Of a DNA stretch of 64,000 nt, positions 32,578 to 46,003 are shown in pieces. The stretch is from Siphonodentalium dalli. Its lineage: Eukaryota; Mollusca; Scaphopoda; Gadilida; Siphonodentaliidae. The stretch covers positions 76,917,980-76,981,979 of the forward strand of contig CP136063.1 in NCBI GenBank assembly GCA_032622095.1, in the 5' to 3' direction. Both the position numbers and the translations under genes were made by a program. How positions within the stretch are numbered: the stretch's first letter is position 1; the number at the start of each line of letters is the position of its first letter. The notes below the pieces were generated by a model. It did no database searches and had not been told where the DNA came from. It worked only from the letters and a program-made list of their open reading frames with translations.

Positions 32578-34670
32578 GCTGAAGAAATCTGCGGGATATT
32601 TTTAGTTTTCACAGCCATGCGTGGCTTCAAATTCAAGAGTAGCATGACTTCACCAGATGACTCTCGCTGTGTAAATAGCCAAGGGTGGACACTATGGACT
32701 GGCGTTCAGTCGAATACACCACCCGCTGACTAATCTATTTGAAGAGCTATCTGACCATATAAGATAACCGATAACGCGGCATCGACCTCAGCCAAGTATG
32801 CGACCGGATGCTTCACGAATCCCCGCGGCTCTGATTCTGTGTACAGTCTGTTATATCTGCATCTGCATTCAGCTCGACCGAACCGTAAGTGATACGCAAA
32901 TAGCGCTCAGTGTGCGCTCTGTTGAAGCAGTCTCAGACATGGGACATCGACAATGCGTTCCGTTGTAAAAGGTCTCTCGGAGACTGGTTGAGTCAACACG
33001 ATATTTTATAGTCACAACACTTATCGTGACGGAAGTATGGCGATCGCATCCTGCTTGTCGCGCTTCGTTTATCAAGATGACCGTAATATAAGTTGATTAG
33101 TGATTCCGATCAGCTATATCTGATAGGTATCCAGCGAAATGGACGGAATTCGGTCATCGAATTAATGAAGGAATTGCCACAGGGTTATATTGCCTTTAAA
33201 TGGTTATCCCATGGTTTTTCCTCCAAGTTCAGAACAGACCATGTAAACACATGATATTCGTTAAGATTCACACTAATTTATCACCGATCTGTTTGTCGAA
33301 TGCAGATAGGCATGGACCCATAATCCCAGTTTGCCTTATCAGACAGATGACTTTTAATGACTTAAAGCTGTGTGGAGGTATCAAATACAGTATGTAGGAG
33401 TTATTCTCTCTGTACAATAAGTTGGAATTATTTTTTAGGGTCACAATACACCAACAACCAACACGATGGTCAAGAATGATGATAATATTAAGCTAATCAC
33501 CGATGGTGACCAAACTATGTGTTTGATCGAATTGTACTAATCTGAAATTGATCTGTGGAACTCCAGTGGTAGAAATTAGATTTGTTCTACGGGTCTCAAT
33601 CTTTTGCACCGTGCTGTATCAAATAAGTTTCCCCATTCCCTCAAATGTAAATGCAGAGATATAGGTCACAATCTAATGTTAGACATGTTTAGACACACCC
33701 CGTGTGACTTCTGAAGTCAATAATTTACTATAAATATTCAATGGTTATGTCGTGGATACCACCACCACCGCGATCTTAGTTATAAATAAGGTGTGTGTTA
33801 ACGGAAAATTATCGGAATGTCGGGACCCATGTACTTGAACCCTGTTCTGACTTGAAGGACACACTAATATATAATTCTGATCGCAACACGGCCATTACGA
33901 TAAGTATCCTGTACATGGTAACTTGCTCAAGCACTTTACGAACCATATGGACACCTCACATCGAGCCAATGCATTATGCATTATGATACATTGTATATAT
34001 GTTATGTATTGTAGATGTTCCATTGTTACAATCACGTCGTGTCATAGTTCATTAACGTATAGTCAGGTAGAATCAACATGGCTACAGCCAGGTTGGCTGG
34101 TTTGTTTGTTTGTTATTCGCCAGTTCCTACGTTAAGGTTTATATTTTTCATAACATTATGTAAGACATTATTCAGTCTATAAAATAATTTAGTACAGGTA
34201 TGTGGAGATCGCCACGATCGGTATCTTCAAGGAGCATATATAATGACGATGAGAGGTATTTCAGGGTGGATATTTGAAAATGCATCTTGGCATTCAACTG
34301 GAAGACGTGTAGTAAATTGGCATATATCTCACGCATAGCTATGTGAAATTCGTTCCAGTGTCTTAGCCGAAGTATATGCGCATGTGTATGTTACACACTG
34401 AGTCCATGCTGATTGTGTTGTGACTGTACGTTTTTTATAAATCTTCGTAAAGTAGGAAACTTATATTGCATGGGAGTGGACATATATATATATATATATA
34501 TATATCAGTAGCTGAGAGGACCAGACTGAAAAAGAAGTTACTCCGTCTTGTGCATGAGATCCATGGTTTTGAAACTCATTCTCTCCATTCACAAGAATAA
34601 TTGTGCTGCAGTTTATCTGTATATACACATAAAGTCTTTCACAGTGATAAAACATACCACCCTGCTTCTT
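32578..34670. other. 2.1 kb without recognisable feature
   Basis: No frame over about 70 codons and no partner repeats. A (TA)n run lies at 34478-34506. Confidence 0.5.
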
Positions 34671-35173
34671 TTAAAGGTACGGTTGGCCTTGGCGGTGGGT
34701 ATCCTGTGAAAATATTTCCACCCGTCAGAAACCGCCACAAACAGGAGGAACAACAAAATGTAGACAGACTTTGTCCGTATACAAATAAGAAATATCGCAT
34801 AAACAGTATGTTATTGTCATATATTTGACCATTGTTATGTAAACAAAAGCATAAAAAGTTACTTTTCTGGTGTTTGTTTATATTATGATGGTAAACATAA
34901 AGAGCGTTCTTTGTTGGAGAATTCCTGATATGGAACGAATAAAGAGCGTTTATGTCATTTGTGTGTGATTAGCCAGCAGCATCGTGCTGTCTTCTGTAAC
35001 ACAATCAGGCTCTTGCTTAGGTGAAATATAGTAAATCTTTATGATAACATGCTGTTTACGCGATGGTCATGGTATATATGAACGAAACTGTATGCGTTTT
35101 AATGTTTTTTCTGTTTACGGTGATTGGAACAAATATGAATATTTTCGACAACTAAGGCCGCACGTGCCTTTAA
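34671..35173 (-). mobile_element. TTAA-flanked element, family G, copy G2
   Basis: Inverse orientation of G1, TTAAAGGTACGG at the left and CACGTGCCTTTAA at the right, with TTAA duplicated. Nearly identical to G1 and G3 over most of its length, so recently active compared with G5 and G6. Confidence 0.88.
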
Positions 35174-35871
35174 TAACAACCCTTCTTTAAAAAAAACATC
35201 TACATAAACCTTGAACAATGCAATACATTCAATGGGATCGTTTACCTGACAGCAAATACTGAGTAGAGTGGGACTCTGAAGACTACAACAGTCAGTAATT
35301 GTCAAAATAACTTAAGACAAGTAAGTATAAGCAGGGACATAGCTGGTGGTTCTCACATGAGCAGAGATCATCACCTTGGAATGTTTAATTGTACACCACT
35401 GTAAATATCCAACCCCTTACCCTTTTTAAACAAGACAACCAGACCACAGTCATAAGTAGACAAAATTCATTTTGCACACCTCCCTTAGGTTGAAATTTTA
35501 CAACTGCTACCGGTACTTCAAGCTCTCGAACTTGGAAATTTCCAACCTGACATCCCCAATAAAGTTCATTGTGTGGCCATTTCGTTCCAAAAGTTTAAAC
35601 CGAAGTACCAAATATGGACTGTTACTGGTTTTAAAAGTAAAAAAAAAAAAATCAAACTAGGTCGTCAAAACAACATCTCTCTACACTCTGCCCCCATGTC
35701 TCAAACATTGCCCCCTACAGGTAGCTTAGAAATCATCAGGAATCTATATATTATTATACCAGGAACCAAAACGCATGGATATAGGTAGGTGGGCCGGGGA
35801 AAGTTAAATCTCTTAGCTCTGCCCCTATATGAACAAACGTGAATCCCATCTACAAGATTCATTCATCTAGT
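35174..35871. repeat. Remnant of a mollusc-type interspersed repeat
   Basis: 'taccaaatatggac' and 'ggaaatttccaacct' in 35440-35820 resemble the better preserved copies at 36200-36565 and 37435-37822. 35174-35440 shows nothing. Confidence 0.45.
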
Positions 35872-36155
35872 ACAACAGAACGGCCCTGTGCCAATGCATT
35901 CTCTTACATATGCGAGTCGACCATAGGTCGCCTCGCATATATAAGAGAATGCATTGGCTTAAGACATATTAAAAACGATAAAATTGTCAAAGAATGTAGA
36001 AAAATATTATAAAAATTGTTAAAACATGTAAGAAACAATTATAAAATTGTTAAATAATGTAAGAAAAATGTTTTTTTAGGCCAATGCATTCTCTTATATA
36101 TGCGAGGCGACCTATGGTCGACTCGCATATATAAGAGAATGCATTGGCACAGGGT
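35872..36155 (-). mobile_element. Family A MITE, copy A4, both termini lost
   Basis: Both palindromes are intact ('gccaatgcattctcttacat' onward), with the duplicated A/T spacer as in A3. The TTAACCC termini are missing. The left end starts at 'acagaacggccctgtg' and the right end stops after 'cagggtataactgtgacca'. Confidence 0.83.
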
Positions 36156-36179
36156 ATAACTGTGACCATAAAACGGTAG

Positions 36180-36600
36180 ATTTTAAGAGTTGAAGTGAAT
36201 TGATTTTCCTCAAAAGTTTCCTAAAAATTACCCCATGTGAACAAATCTGAACCCCAGTCACACAAGGACCCTCCATACAAAATATAAGCTAAATAGGCCC
36301 GATGGTTCTTGAGAATAAATTGTTTTAAGAATTAATATGAATCTATGGAGGGAAAGAGTTATGGCGCTGGCTTCGCACATATTTGACCTGAACATCCGCA
36401 CCAAAAGGAACATTCACACCAAAATTTACAAACCTTTTCGGTCTTCAATATGTATCTGGAGAAGAAAACAATTGATGGACTGATGGAAAGACATCTCGAC
36501 AGGCGGACGGATGGGAGGACAGTCTGGCAGGCAGACAGACATATTCAATCCAATATACTCTTTGCTAAATCAGGGTATAATGAGTGCATCTGGATAAGTG
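36180..36600 (+). repeat. Mollusc-type interspersed repeat, copy 1
   Basis: 'cagtcacacaa', 'aaagagttatggc', 'tggcttcgca' and 'atttgac' blocks, ending in 'gacaggcggacggatgggag' and 'gcaggcagacagaca'. A second copy is at 37435-37822. Confidence 0.7.
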
Positions 36601-36657
36601 GTGGTTAAGAAAATAATATTGAAACAGCCAGGCTGAATATCGTTTGTCTGACATTTG

Positions 36658-37033
36658 TAGAATGAGGTCCACAAAGGGTGAATGTTGTGACGCTATCCCG
36701 CACGGCGGACTAGCATTACCAAATTCAGCCTCTGTGGACCTCTGTCTGCTTGGGCATCAACCGCTATGGGAGACCTAGGAACAGATTGAAGTTCTCCAGT
36801 TGAAGTTGGTGATGTGCACCCATCGGGGACCTCGATTGTGCATTTTATCTTCTGCAAACTATGGGATATAGAAACTGAACAGAAGGGGAAGTAGATGGCA
36901 ATTTGAGACTCAATATACTTCCCAGAAGATGTTGCCTAAGCAGAATGGGGTCCCCCGGGAGGTCTATTTGGTGATAATAGCCTGCTGTGCGGGATAGCGT
37001 CACAAATTCACCATCCGGGGACCTCATTCTGCA
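36658..37033. mobile_element. TIR element, ~370 bp (AGAATGAGGTCC ends)
   Basis: 'agaatgaggtcc' at the left and 'ggacctcattct' at the right, continuing inward with 'tgacgctatcccgcac' and 'gtgcgggatagcgtca', an inverted pair of about 48 bp. Flanks TGTA/TGCA could be a short target duplication. No frame over 66 codons. Confidence 0.8.
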
Positions 37034-37434
37034 GGTGTAAGACACACTAAATTCAGGTTTGGGAACATTTTATTTTTATTTTATTTTAATGACACACACA
37101 CACATGAGTGATATGCAGTTGTTTACACCTGTCCGTCAGATAGCATCTCAATTGATGTCATACATGTGTACTATTAAATATCTTTGTCTGGAGCTAATAC
37201 CATTGTTTGAATTATATGGGAGATGGTGGGGTTGCTGTTGGTTCGGGGCAGGTACGTGGTCTGGGTCAGGTGGAGGGTGTGATGTAAAGGGAAAGTTTCC
37301 GTGATTTCATTAAAGATTAAAGCTTCACAACTCTGCGAATGTTACAATGGTGTTAGTTTTTCACATTTTAACATGTCTTTTTAAAAGGAAATGTCTTAAA
37401 TTGAACAAGGAGTTCTATCTGATGTTTGCTTGGA

Positions 37435-37822
37435 AGTTATGTCCCTGCCTCCGCCCACATTTGTCCCACTGACCTCATTTGAACAAATCAGAATCCAGTC
37501 ACACAAATACCCTACATACCAAATATGAACCCATTTGGTATATATATATGAGAAGAAGTCGATTCAAGAATTACTATGGAGGGAAAGAGTTATGGCCCTG
37601 GCTTCGCAAATATTTGACTTGGTGAGCTCATTTTAATAAATGTGAATGAGCCACCTTGGTAACATGCACACCAAACATTCTTATGGTTCGGGAGAAGAAA
37701 TGTTTAAAAAATTGTTGACGGATGGATGAAAGGACATGTGGACGGACCGGCGGCTAGACGGACGACGGACGAGGGTGATGATTATAGCTCCACCGAAGAC
37801 TTCGTCTCAGGTGAGCTAAAAT
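37435..37822 (+). repeat. Mollusc-type interspersed repeat, copy 2
   Basis: Same blocks as 36180-36600, ending in 'cggacgacggacgagggtga' and 'aagacttcgtctcaggtgag'. I associate the last word with repeats common in bivalve genomes. 37220-37290, just upstream, is G-rich. Confidence 0.7.
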
Positions 37823-39009
37823 CTAACCATACTCTCTACTGAATGTTATCGGTTGGGGTAACAATAGGGGCGTTCGCGATAACCCGTTTATATTGCGCAG
37901 TATACGGTATAAACCTACCTTCTGTTATGGAGGATTTACGATATTCGCCATTCATCCGAATTTCAGAGCTTCCATTCACAAAAAAACGACATTCGCACAT
38001 TGGCTACACTCATCTAAGTAAACCTCGATCACGTCGATGAGCTAATTTGAGTTCGCATTCTGCTATATATAGGTAAGTAGTGACACATAGGATCGTGACA
38101 GTGCATGCAATGCTCAAAAGAAGGTCCGTGAAGTATTTAAATGTTCTTACCGATGGCGTGACTAGTACTTGTAAGAATGCACGCGTCCCATATGTGGATA
38201 TCACACACTGCCTTTGTCGTAATGTCATGATGTCCCCTTGACTTAGTGGCTTCGGCTTACATATTCGGTTAACGATTCTGTATCCTCTTAAAGTAACTAA
38301 ATTTCTTCACACCGCTTTTCAAATGAGACATTGCAAAACATATATTCGATGAATCTATACACACAACTGTTATCTTTATTAGTTAGTTTAAAGTGACTTA
38401 TATGCCTTATTGGCCGGGTGCATGTGTTCTTATTTTGTTACTTAACATCGTTATTACAAGTATATATGTGATATGTTTTATACACGCATGTTTCTATAAT
38501 AAAATATTTGTTCGTTCGTTCGTTCGTTCGACTTATATAGAAAACATAGTTCAATCCTTGTCGAAGCACTCTGTATGTCTACAAATATAAGAGTATTAAA
38601 ACCTACCACATATAGCCATATCTAGTGTTGCAGCTGTGGGTACACGTACATATAGAATTGTATTTCGGTAAAGCGTCATAAATATATTCACAAAACTCGT
38701 AGCATACATCACGTCCCTAAATTCCTCGCCGACAAAGGATATCATGGAATGCAAATGTGCATATAATTTGGAATGTTACTATTACATGTATATCTAATTG
38801 GTGACTATATTAAACTTAGTAAGACACGGACACTAACATGCAGAAAAATAAGTATCTATGCTTCTAAAACAGAACATTTTGGACACATGTGATATAGAAA
38901 TCAAGACAAATGTAGCTCATTAAGCTGGGCGAGAAATTAATTGACTGTTTGGACATGGACATGGGGCGTGCATTGCACGTCATAGTAACATTTCCCAACA
39001 GGTGTAGAT
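37823..39009. other. No recognisable feature
   Basis: AT-rich sequence. A short (TTCG)5 run lies at 38510-38530. No coding signal. Confidence 0.45.
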
Positions 39010-39366
39010 CAAGCTTTCCGGTTCTTGCAAATAATCATCCTATAACACCCTCTACAGTTGGAAAATGTCCACATGATGGTCACTTCAGTCTGAAATCTGA
39101 CTAAACGTACGAAAATACGACTGAGTGTGTTCACTAAGTATTGGCCAGAAACGTATTTTCCACTAATTATCAAATTGTTCGAAAATTATGTTATCAGAAC
39201 AATCTAAACCAATTTGCGGTCAGAAATGTCCAAATACAAGATTTTTTGTTAGGCTTAAAACTGTTCAACAAATTTACTAAAGATGTGGGAAGAAGCACCA
39301 CTAAACGTCAAATTTCGATCCATCAATATAACGCACAAAACTAGAAATCCAGTGTATACGTTTTAC

Positions 39367-39431
<65 letters not shown>

Positions 39432-39483
39432 TCGATCCATCAATATAACGCACAAAACTAGAAATCCAGTGTATACGTTTTAC

Positions 39484-39568
<85 letters not shown>

Positions 39569-40620
39569 ATATATATATATCTCTCTCTCTTCGATAGAGG
39601 ACAGATTTCTTGAAATATCAAATGGTCAAAATCGATTGCATTCCTCGTCCCGTTAATGACATACGAACACTCAAGCTTTCCGACGCTTGAAAATTCTTCA
39701 CCTAGCAACGCCAATAGTTGGAAAATTTCCACATGATGGTCACTTTTGTCTGAAATATAACTACATGTAGCTAGGCAACTGTTGAACTCTGTGTCTAAAA
39801 CGGACATAATGTACATTAAATATTTGTTAGAAACGTCTTTTTCACATACTAGTATTTCCCGCTATACCAAATGGTTGCAAAATTAAACTACAGTGTATCA
39901 GAACAATCAACCTAGTTTCTTCAGAAATGTTAAAATGTTGATCATTTCCATCACAGCCTGGGGGTATGAGACCCCATCAGACCGCCAGTCGACTCGTCAC
40001 TGCTTGAGTTTCAATTGGCGATCAATTTAATACACAGCACGAGCATGTCAGTATCCGTTTCACACTTCTCTCCCATGACACCGAAATGTCAAATTGTCAA
40101 AATTGATTTCATTGTCTCGTCCCGTTAATAGAATACGAATATTCAAGCATTTCGACTGTTGCAAATTCGCATCATAACGCCTCGTTAGTTGGAAACTTTC
40201 CACATAAAGGTCACTTCAGTCTGAACTTTCAATAAAAGTACGCAAACAGTCAACACTTTTTTCTAAAAACATAACGACATGTATACACCAAACGTTGATT
40301 ATAAAATCAACTACATGTATCACAACATGTTTCCACTAGATAAAACATGGTTGGAAAAGTATACTATCCAAACCTATGTTCGGTTGTAATTTTCACGTGG
40401 TGTTTTGTCAGACATGCAATTTCCAGTTGTTGAGCATGTTACCCAGTAACATCGTCAATACATGTTTTTCGACCAATCAATTTAATAAACCAAACTAGAA
40501 TGTTAGTATACGTTTCTCTCATGACAGAAGGCAGACGTCCTGAAATGTCAAATTGTCCAAAAATCGATTGTGTGCCTCGTCCCGTTAATGTCATAAGAAT
40601 ACTTCTGAGGGCCGATAAAT
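39010..40620. repeat. Three diverged tandem units of ~470-650 bp
   Basis: 'cctcgtcccgttaat' (39640, 40110, 40577), 'agttggaaaatttccacatg' variants (39056, 39717, 40188) and 'tatcagaacaatc' recur in order. The first unit is longer because it contains CT microsatellites. No protein-coding pattern. Confidence 0.75.
39310..39590. repeat. Duplicated 59-bp block separated by (CT)n tracts
   Basis: A 59-bp block starting 'aaatttcgatccatcaatat' occurs identically at 39310 and 39427. Each copy is followed by a long CT run (39369-39426 and 39486-39565). The frames on both strands (SLSLSL and ERERER) are artefacts. Confidence 0.95.
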
Positions 40621-40934
40621 TGTGATATCTATTGCATGATTATATAACGTTACCCGAGTGGACCAATAATCAATTATACGACGAACATGTGCGAACACAA
40701 ATCAGAAGCAGATATCAGATAGTTATATAAGAATCCAATTCCAAGTACAGCTATCATTGTCAGGGGGACATTTCCTGGGCAAATAAGGGGCTATGTTTGC
40801 CGACTGAAGCAATTCCCGTCAAATAACCGAGCTCTTCAAACATAACGAGAGAACATCACAGAGGTGATATTAACCCTTTACAAACTACGTTACAAACTTG
40901 TAAGTTGATCGTTGGAATGGTATATTATTCGGCT
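40621..40934. other. No recognisable feature
   Basis: 'ttaaccctttacaaac' at 40871 may be a decayed family I or A end. Otherwise unremarkable. Confidence 0.4.
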
Positions 40935-41662
40935 GGGCTGCAACATGTCCCCGCGGAAATACTCACATAATCGACCTATAATGTGAAATAGGTACATAAT
41001 TTGATTATTTGATTCTGAAATAAGCAGATACATGTAGTGGACTAATACCCGTTATTTCGTTCTATGGCGTGAACACCTGTTAAAGAGCGTACGCGAGAAA
41101 AGTCGTGAGTTCGCTCATTTGTGTCATTGTCCGCACATAAGCTGTTTAGAATCGCCTCATTATGAGTCGATAATATGACTAAAATGTTCTCATGTTCAGC
41201 ACATATAGACTCAAAATGAGGCGATTATAAGCTGATTAACTACCCAAAATAGGTTCTATTATAAGCAGATAATGTGCTGATTAAAGGGAGGACAGGCTGA
41301 TTATTCAACATATCCTCGCAGAAATACGCACATAATCGAACTATAATGCGAGATATAATATGTGATTATTTATTCTGAAATAAGCAGATAAAATGGAGTC
41401 ATATCGGTTATTTCGTGTTATGGCGCGCGCCACAGTGAAAACACATGTTAAAGCGCGTACACCTGAAAAGTCGTGGGTTGGCTTATCTGTGTCATTGTCC
41501 GCACATAATCTGTTTAGAATCATTATGAGTGGATAATGTGACTAAAATGTTGTCATTTTCAGCACTATACCGACTCAAAATGAGGGATCCTAAGCAGATT
41601 ATAAACCTAAATCAAGTTCTATTATAAGCAGATAATGTGCGGGTTTTCGAGAGAACAGGCTG
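40935..41662 (+). repeat. Dispersed repeat R, two tandem copies (~363 bp each)
   Basis: Copy 1 40935-41299, copy 2 41300-41662, sharing 'aatacgcacataatcgaact'-like, 'ttctgaaataagcagata', 'gtgtcattgtccgcacataa' and 'gaacaggctg' blocks. An internal inverted repeat 'atcgcctcattatgagtc'/'gactcaaaatgaggcgat' is present. The third copy (11975-13474) is interrupted by an insertion. Confidence 0.85.
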
Positions 41663-43489
41663 CAATGTGGATTATTCGAATGGGTGAATGTTCAGCCTGT
41701 TCAGGGAATATAAGCAGATGACTGTAGTACAAGTATTGCTGTTCAAAGGGTGGGAAATTTTCATACTTTTTAATGAACTTATTATCTGAACACTTTATGG
41801 AACTGTCAGTTAGTATATGAAGAAGACAAGCATGGGACACATGACAAGTGCTGCAGATAACGGTATGTCCTTTCCGACGACGAAGGTCAATGGGGGTTTG
41901 GAGCCTAAAATTATACATATGTATAGTTATTTTCAACTTTGACACATTCCTGCCTGGATTCGAGACTAAAAATTAGGCCATATAGATACATACATATGGC
42001 ATGTTGTAAAACAAAACATATTGAAGTCATATAAATTGCCACTTTAAAGAAATGGAGAACTTTTACTTCAAATCGTTTTTGCAATGAATATATATCACAG
42101 GACAAAATTATTAGACCTAATTAACTATGGTGACATATCGACGAGTAACTATAGTTCCTTCTGAAATAGTAAGTGTGTGCTAATTTCGCTACCACTTCAC
42201 CCATTTAACGTATACATAATTTGGAAATTTAAACGAGCCAAGTGTCACAAAACACATTATCCAAATGATTGTTATTGGTGGCGTTTACTGTAGATTTGGT
42301 GCTGATAACACTTGAATTTAATTTATTGCCTCCATTCTGGAGTCCTCTTGACATTTTACATTCTTTTTTTATTCAGAAACCGAAATTCCACCTGGTTGAA
42401 ATACTTACAGTAATAGGTGACACAGCCAACACAACCAAAACAGGTCAAGAGCTTAGATTTCGGAACATATACCTTGATCTTCTCGAATATAGATTATGTA
42501 GAGTCGGCTGAATATTAACAAATTAACACACATCGGGTTATTAAAACTAATAATGATATAGAAAATGAGTTTATAACTCGAGTCATAAACTAATTCTCAT
42601 TATAATTACCATGTTATTTGCATCGTTCACATATATAGCTTGTGAGCGTATTTTGCTCAAATTCATTCTTTGTTGCATATATTATGTTGAGTATAAAAGG
42701 AGATGCCCCAAAAATGGCCAGAATAATGTACAGTCCCCCTTTAAATAAAATATAGATTGAATTTTGACCGATAAGTTAGATACTAATCCAATTGAATAGA
42801 ACCTAATTTCATAACGATATCGCGCCTTGGTTGTCCCAGGGTATGTGGCCTGTACATAATCACATTTACCCGCAAATTTCGAGGCGTCTATAGCGTAGAA
42901 GGTAAGCGTTTAATTTTTTGTAACAAACACGAGAGATCATCATGCTCAACAACGAACTAACTTAATTGCATAAAATAAAAATACAAATTAGTATATAAAA
43001 TATAACGTCAAACCTCCATTACGATTGTGTCATTCGAAATTTCTTAACTAACATTATTCCGCCATAGACGTTAACATCGTATAATGTCAAACCCAATGGT
43101 ATACGCCTTTGTGTCGTATAAAGCGATGCGATAGCATACGGTTTGGAATCGTTAGCTATTTTGGAATATTTAATGAGTTTCTCCCCTTTTGATCAAACTA
43201 TGGGATGGCCATGTATGACTTCCGCCCTCCATGGTAAAACGTTGGGCTGACGTTTTGTTTATGACGCCGACCTCATCACATGTGCCGACCCACCAATGTA
43301 CTATATACCGATTTGAAATACATTTTTGCGATGTTGCATCGAAATTATTTCTTTTATTGATGCTCGTTATTCCTTTTAATCAAGTTGATTTTCCTACTCA
43401 AAACTTGTAATTCTGGCAACGGAAGTGTAAGTGTGAAAACACAGTACTACATGTTTATACCGGGAATTACGAGTATTAAAGTTATTCCT
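41663..43489. other. No recognisable feature
   Basis: AT-rich sequence with a weak palindrome around 'aaaatgagtttata' (42546-42608). Frames of 80 and 107 codons have no recognisable motif. Confidence 0.45.
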
Positions 43490-43988
43490 TTAAAGGCACG
43501 TGAGGCCTTAGTTATCGAAAATATTCATATTTGTTCCAATCACCGTAAACAGAAATACATTAAAACGCATACAGTTTCGTTCATATATACCATGACCATC
43601 GCGTAAACAGCATTTTATCATAAAGATTTACTATATTTTACCTAAGCAAGAGCCTGATTGTGTTACAGAAGACAGCACAATGCTGCTGGCTAATCACACA
43701 TAAATGGCATAAACGCTCTTTATTCGTTCCATATCAGGATTTCACCAACAAATATCGCTCTTTATGTTTACCATCAAAATATAAACAAACACCAGAAAGT
43801 AACTTTATATTCTTTTGTTTACATAACAATGGTCAAAGATATGACAATAACATACTGTTTATGCGATATTTCTTATTTATACGGACAAAGTCTGTCTACA
43901 TTTTGTTGTTCTTTCTGTTTGTGGCGGTTTTTGACGAGTGGAAATATTTTCACAGGATACCCACCGCCAAGGCCAACCGTACCTTTAA
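43490..43988 (+). mobile_element. TTAA-flanked element, family G, copy G3
   Basis: TTAA at both ends, TTAAAGGCACGTG left and CCGTACCTTTAA right. Close to G1 and G4 along its whole length. The 119-codon frame through it is not conserved between copies. Confidence 0.88.
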
Positions 43989-44112
43989 TGCGACACAACG
44001 TCGAACCTTAGGGTTTTAAATTATATTTTGTAACGGATATGGCGGTATATTTATGTTACCAATATCTGTGTATTATGTTTACATGCATGTATATATTGAC
44101 TACAAATGTATG

Positions 44113-44226
44113 TAATGATAATGAGCTCTTGAAACATCCCCAAATCTTTCGGCCCAAGACCTTCGTCGGTGGAATTTAATTGGGCCGAAAGCTTTAGAGA
44201 TATTTCAAGAGTTCGTTATCATTTAT
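44113..44226. repeat. 110-bp palindrome
   Basis: 'gataatgagctcttgaaaca' with 'tctttcggccc' pairs with 'gggccgaaagc' and 'tttcaagagttcgttatcat'. Small foldback element. Confidence 0.78.
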
Positions 44227-44310
44227 ATATACCGGGTATGTAACCTACAGTCCCTGAATCAGGACTACATGTATCATATTACTTAGCTGACTACATATGA
44301 TTTGTATCAA

Positions 44311-44737
44311 ACGGACATGGCAAGTTCGAGCTTCTAAATTTTGTCTACGTAATTTGGAATTAAGAATAAGATAGGTTGACAAATATTGATACACCAGACT
44401 CGTATGCTCTCAAAAATACTTCCCATGGCAACAGCCGCTTTAAATGTTTCACACAGAAGTAAAACAAACGTTATTTATACTTCTATATAACATATCGGAA
44501 ATAGACTAACACGAAACGCTTTTTATGCTGTGCATCGTGCACACATGGCTGTTATTTTTTGGGAACCTAACATCATGTTTAAAGTTTTATATTTATCTGA
44601 CTTCAAAGCGTCTTTCTGGACATATAATGCTCGTAGAAAGTTGGTTCGAATATTTATCAACTTATTTCGATACCGGAACAAATACAAACGCGAATATTAT
44701 TAGGTGTATTTCAGACCACAAACCGCCAAGTGCCTTT
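44311..44737 (+). mobile_element. Family F element, copy F2
   Basis: Starts ACGGACATGGC, ends GCCAAGTGCCTTTAA. Aligns to F1 throughout ('ttttgtctacgtaatttgga', 'atgctcgtagaaag'). The left TTAA has decayed to 'tcaa'. Confidence 0.82.
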
Positions 44738-45754
44738 AATATATTGATTGATATCAATGTTTATTTTTGCGGGGCACGACCCTCGTCTCTCATATGTCAC
44801 TTGTGATGAAAAGAGAGTAATAAAAGCTTGATCTTGGGAGATGAGAAATGTCTGAGTTTTAATTGAAAACGTTGGGCAAATACCATAAACAAACGTCGGG
44901 TTTGGGTTTCGATCTTGTTTCGATCAGTGCCTTTTAATACAGAAACATTATATCAACTATAAGTCAGGGGGTAGTATATATATACCATAAAACATCGGTA
45001 CGTGTAAACAACAAAACGGTACAAAAGTTAGTGATTCGCAACCATATAGGCCGTCTCTATTGGTGTTGTGTGAAGAGTCACCCTTAGTTGAGTGCATGTC
45101 GTGCAAAACCGAAAAGAAAATCCATAAAACTGCATGTGCATGTATTATACATGGGTTCAAATTGCAGATCATTCTCATTTTTATGTCATGGTTGCAATTT
45201 CAATATATATGATGGTCAGATCGCCATTTTAGAGTATGTTAATGACTGCTAGCGTATGTATAAGCAATTATTATTATATCGTTATTTTCCTCCATTTACT
45301 GAAGAGTTACAAATAATGATACAAAAAGTGTACATGTAATATGAACAGAATGAGCCAGGGTAAAATAGAAAAATAATATAGTAAACATAATTATTCAATA
45401 CGTGAATATGATGTAGACGTGTGCTCGCACTCGAATGAGTATAATATATATACATATGTAATGAGAATATGATAGTAGTGATGAATAGTGATACATGTAG
45501 TGCTGGTGGCAATGTTGGTGGTGGTGGTGATGATATGGAAGACGCATATTGTTGAATTTACATATTTGTGTCGGGAGAAGGTGAATATTCTTTATTGTAA
45601 TCAACATAACTGTTTGGCCCATCGTCCTGTATTTAAAATAATCAGATTATGTTTGACTAATGAAGAAGGATATCGCGCGACAGTAATACTGAGTAAGGTA
45701 ATATTAATAAGAATCACATCATAATAAAGGATAGTGCGCGATGGGTAGAATTTA
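44738..45754. other. No recognisable feature
   Basis: Unremarkable AT-rich sequence. A GGT-rich patch near 45500-45535 is a short microsatellite. Confidence 0.45.
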
Positions 45755-45900
45755 GAGGATATTACTTGGTTTGCTTGATATGAGGCCCGATATCAGCCCG
45801 AGGTATCATCATACATGTATCAGCCTGAGACCGAAGATCGAAGGATATGAGGCTGATATCAGGCCAATAATATCAAACCAATCAAGTAATAGATCGCCTC
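45755..45900. repeat. ~145-bp palindrome
   Basis: 'attacttggtttgcttgata' and 'gatatcagcc' pair with 'ggctgatatc' and 'tatcaaaccaatcaagtaat'. Small foldback element. Confidence 0.72.
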
Positions 45901-46003
45901 TTAGTTCATGTACCGTAACTGACAACTCTCTCATATGAGTGACGTTGCAAAATGGATACCTACATGTTATTTTATAGCAGTGAAGTAGATTTTAGGCATG
46001 GGC

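Noticed and set aside
39301-39816. 171-codon frame rich in ERERER
   Set aside because: Reverse complement of CT microsatellites.
43660-44019. 119-codon frame ending FHRIPTAKANRTFN, with look-alikes near 28803 and 52546
   Set aside because: The shared peptide comes from copies of family G DNA. Frames are not preserved between copies and run in both orientations.
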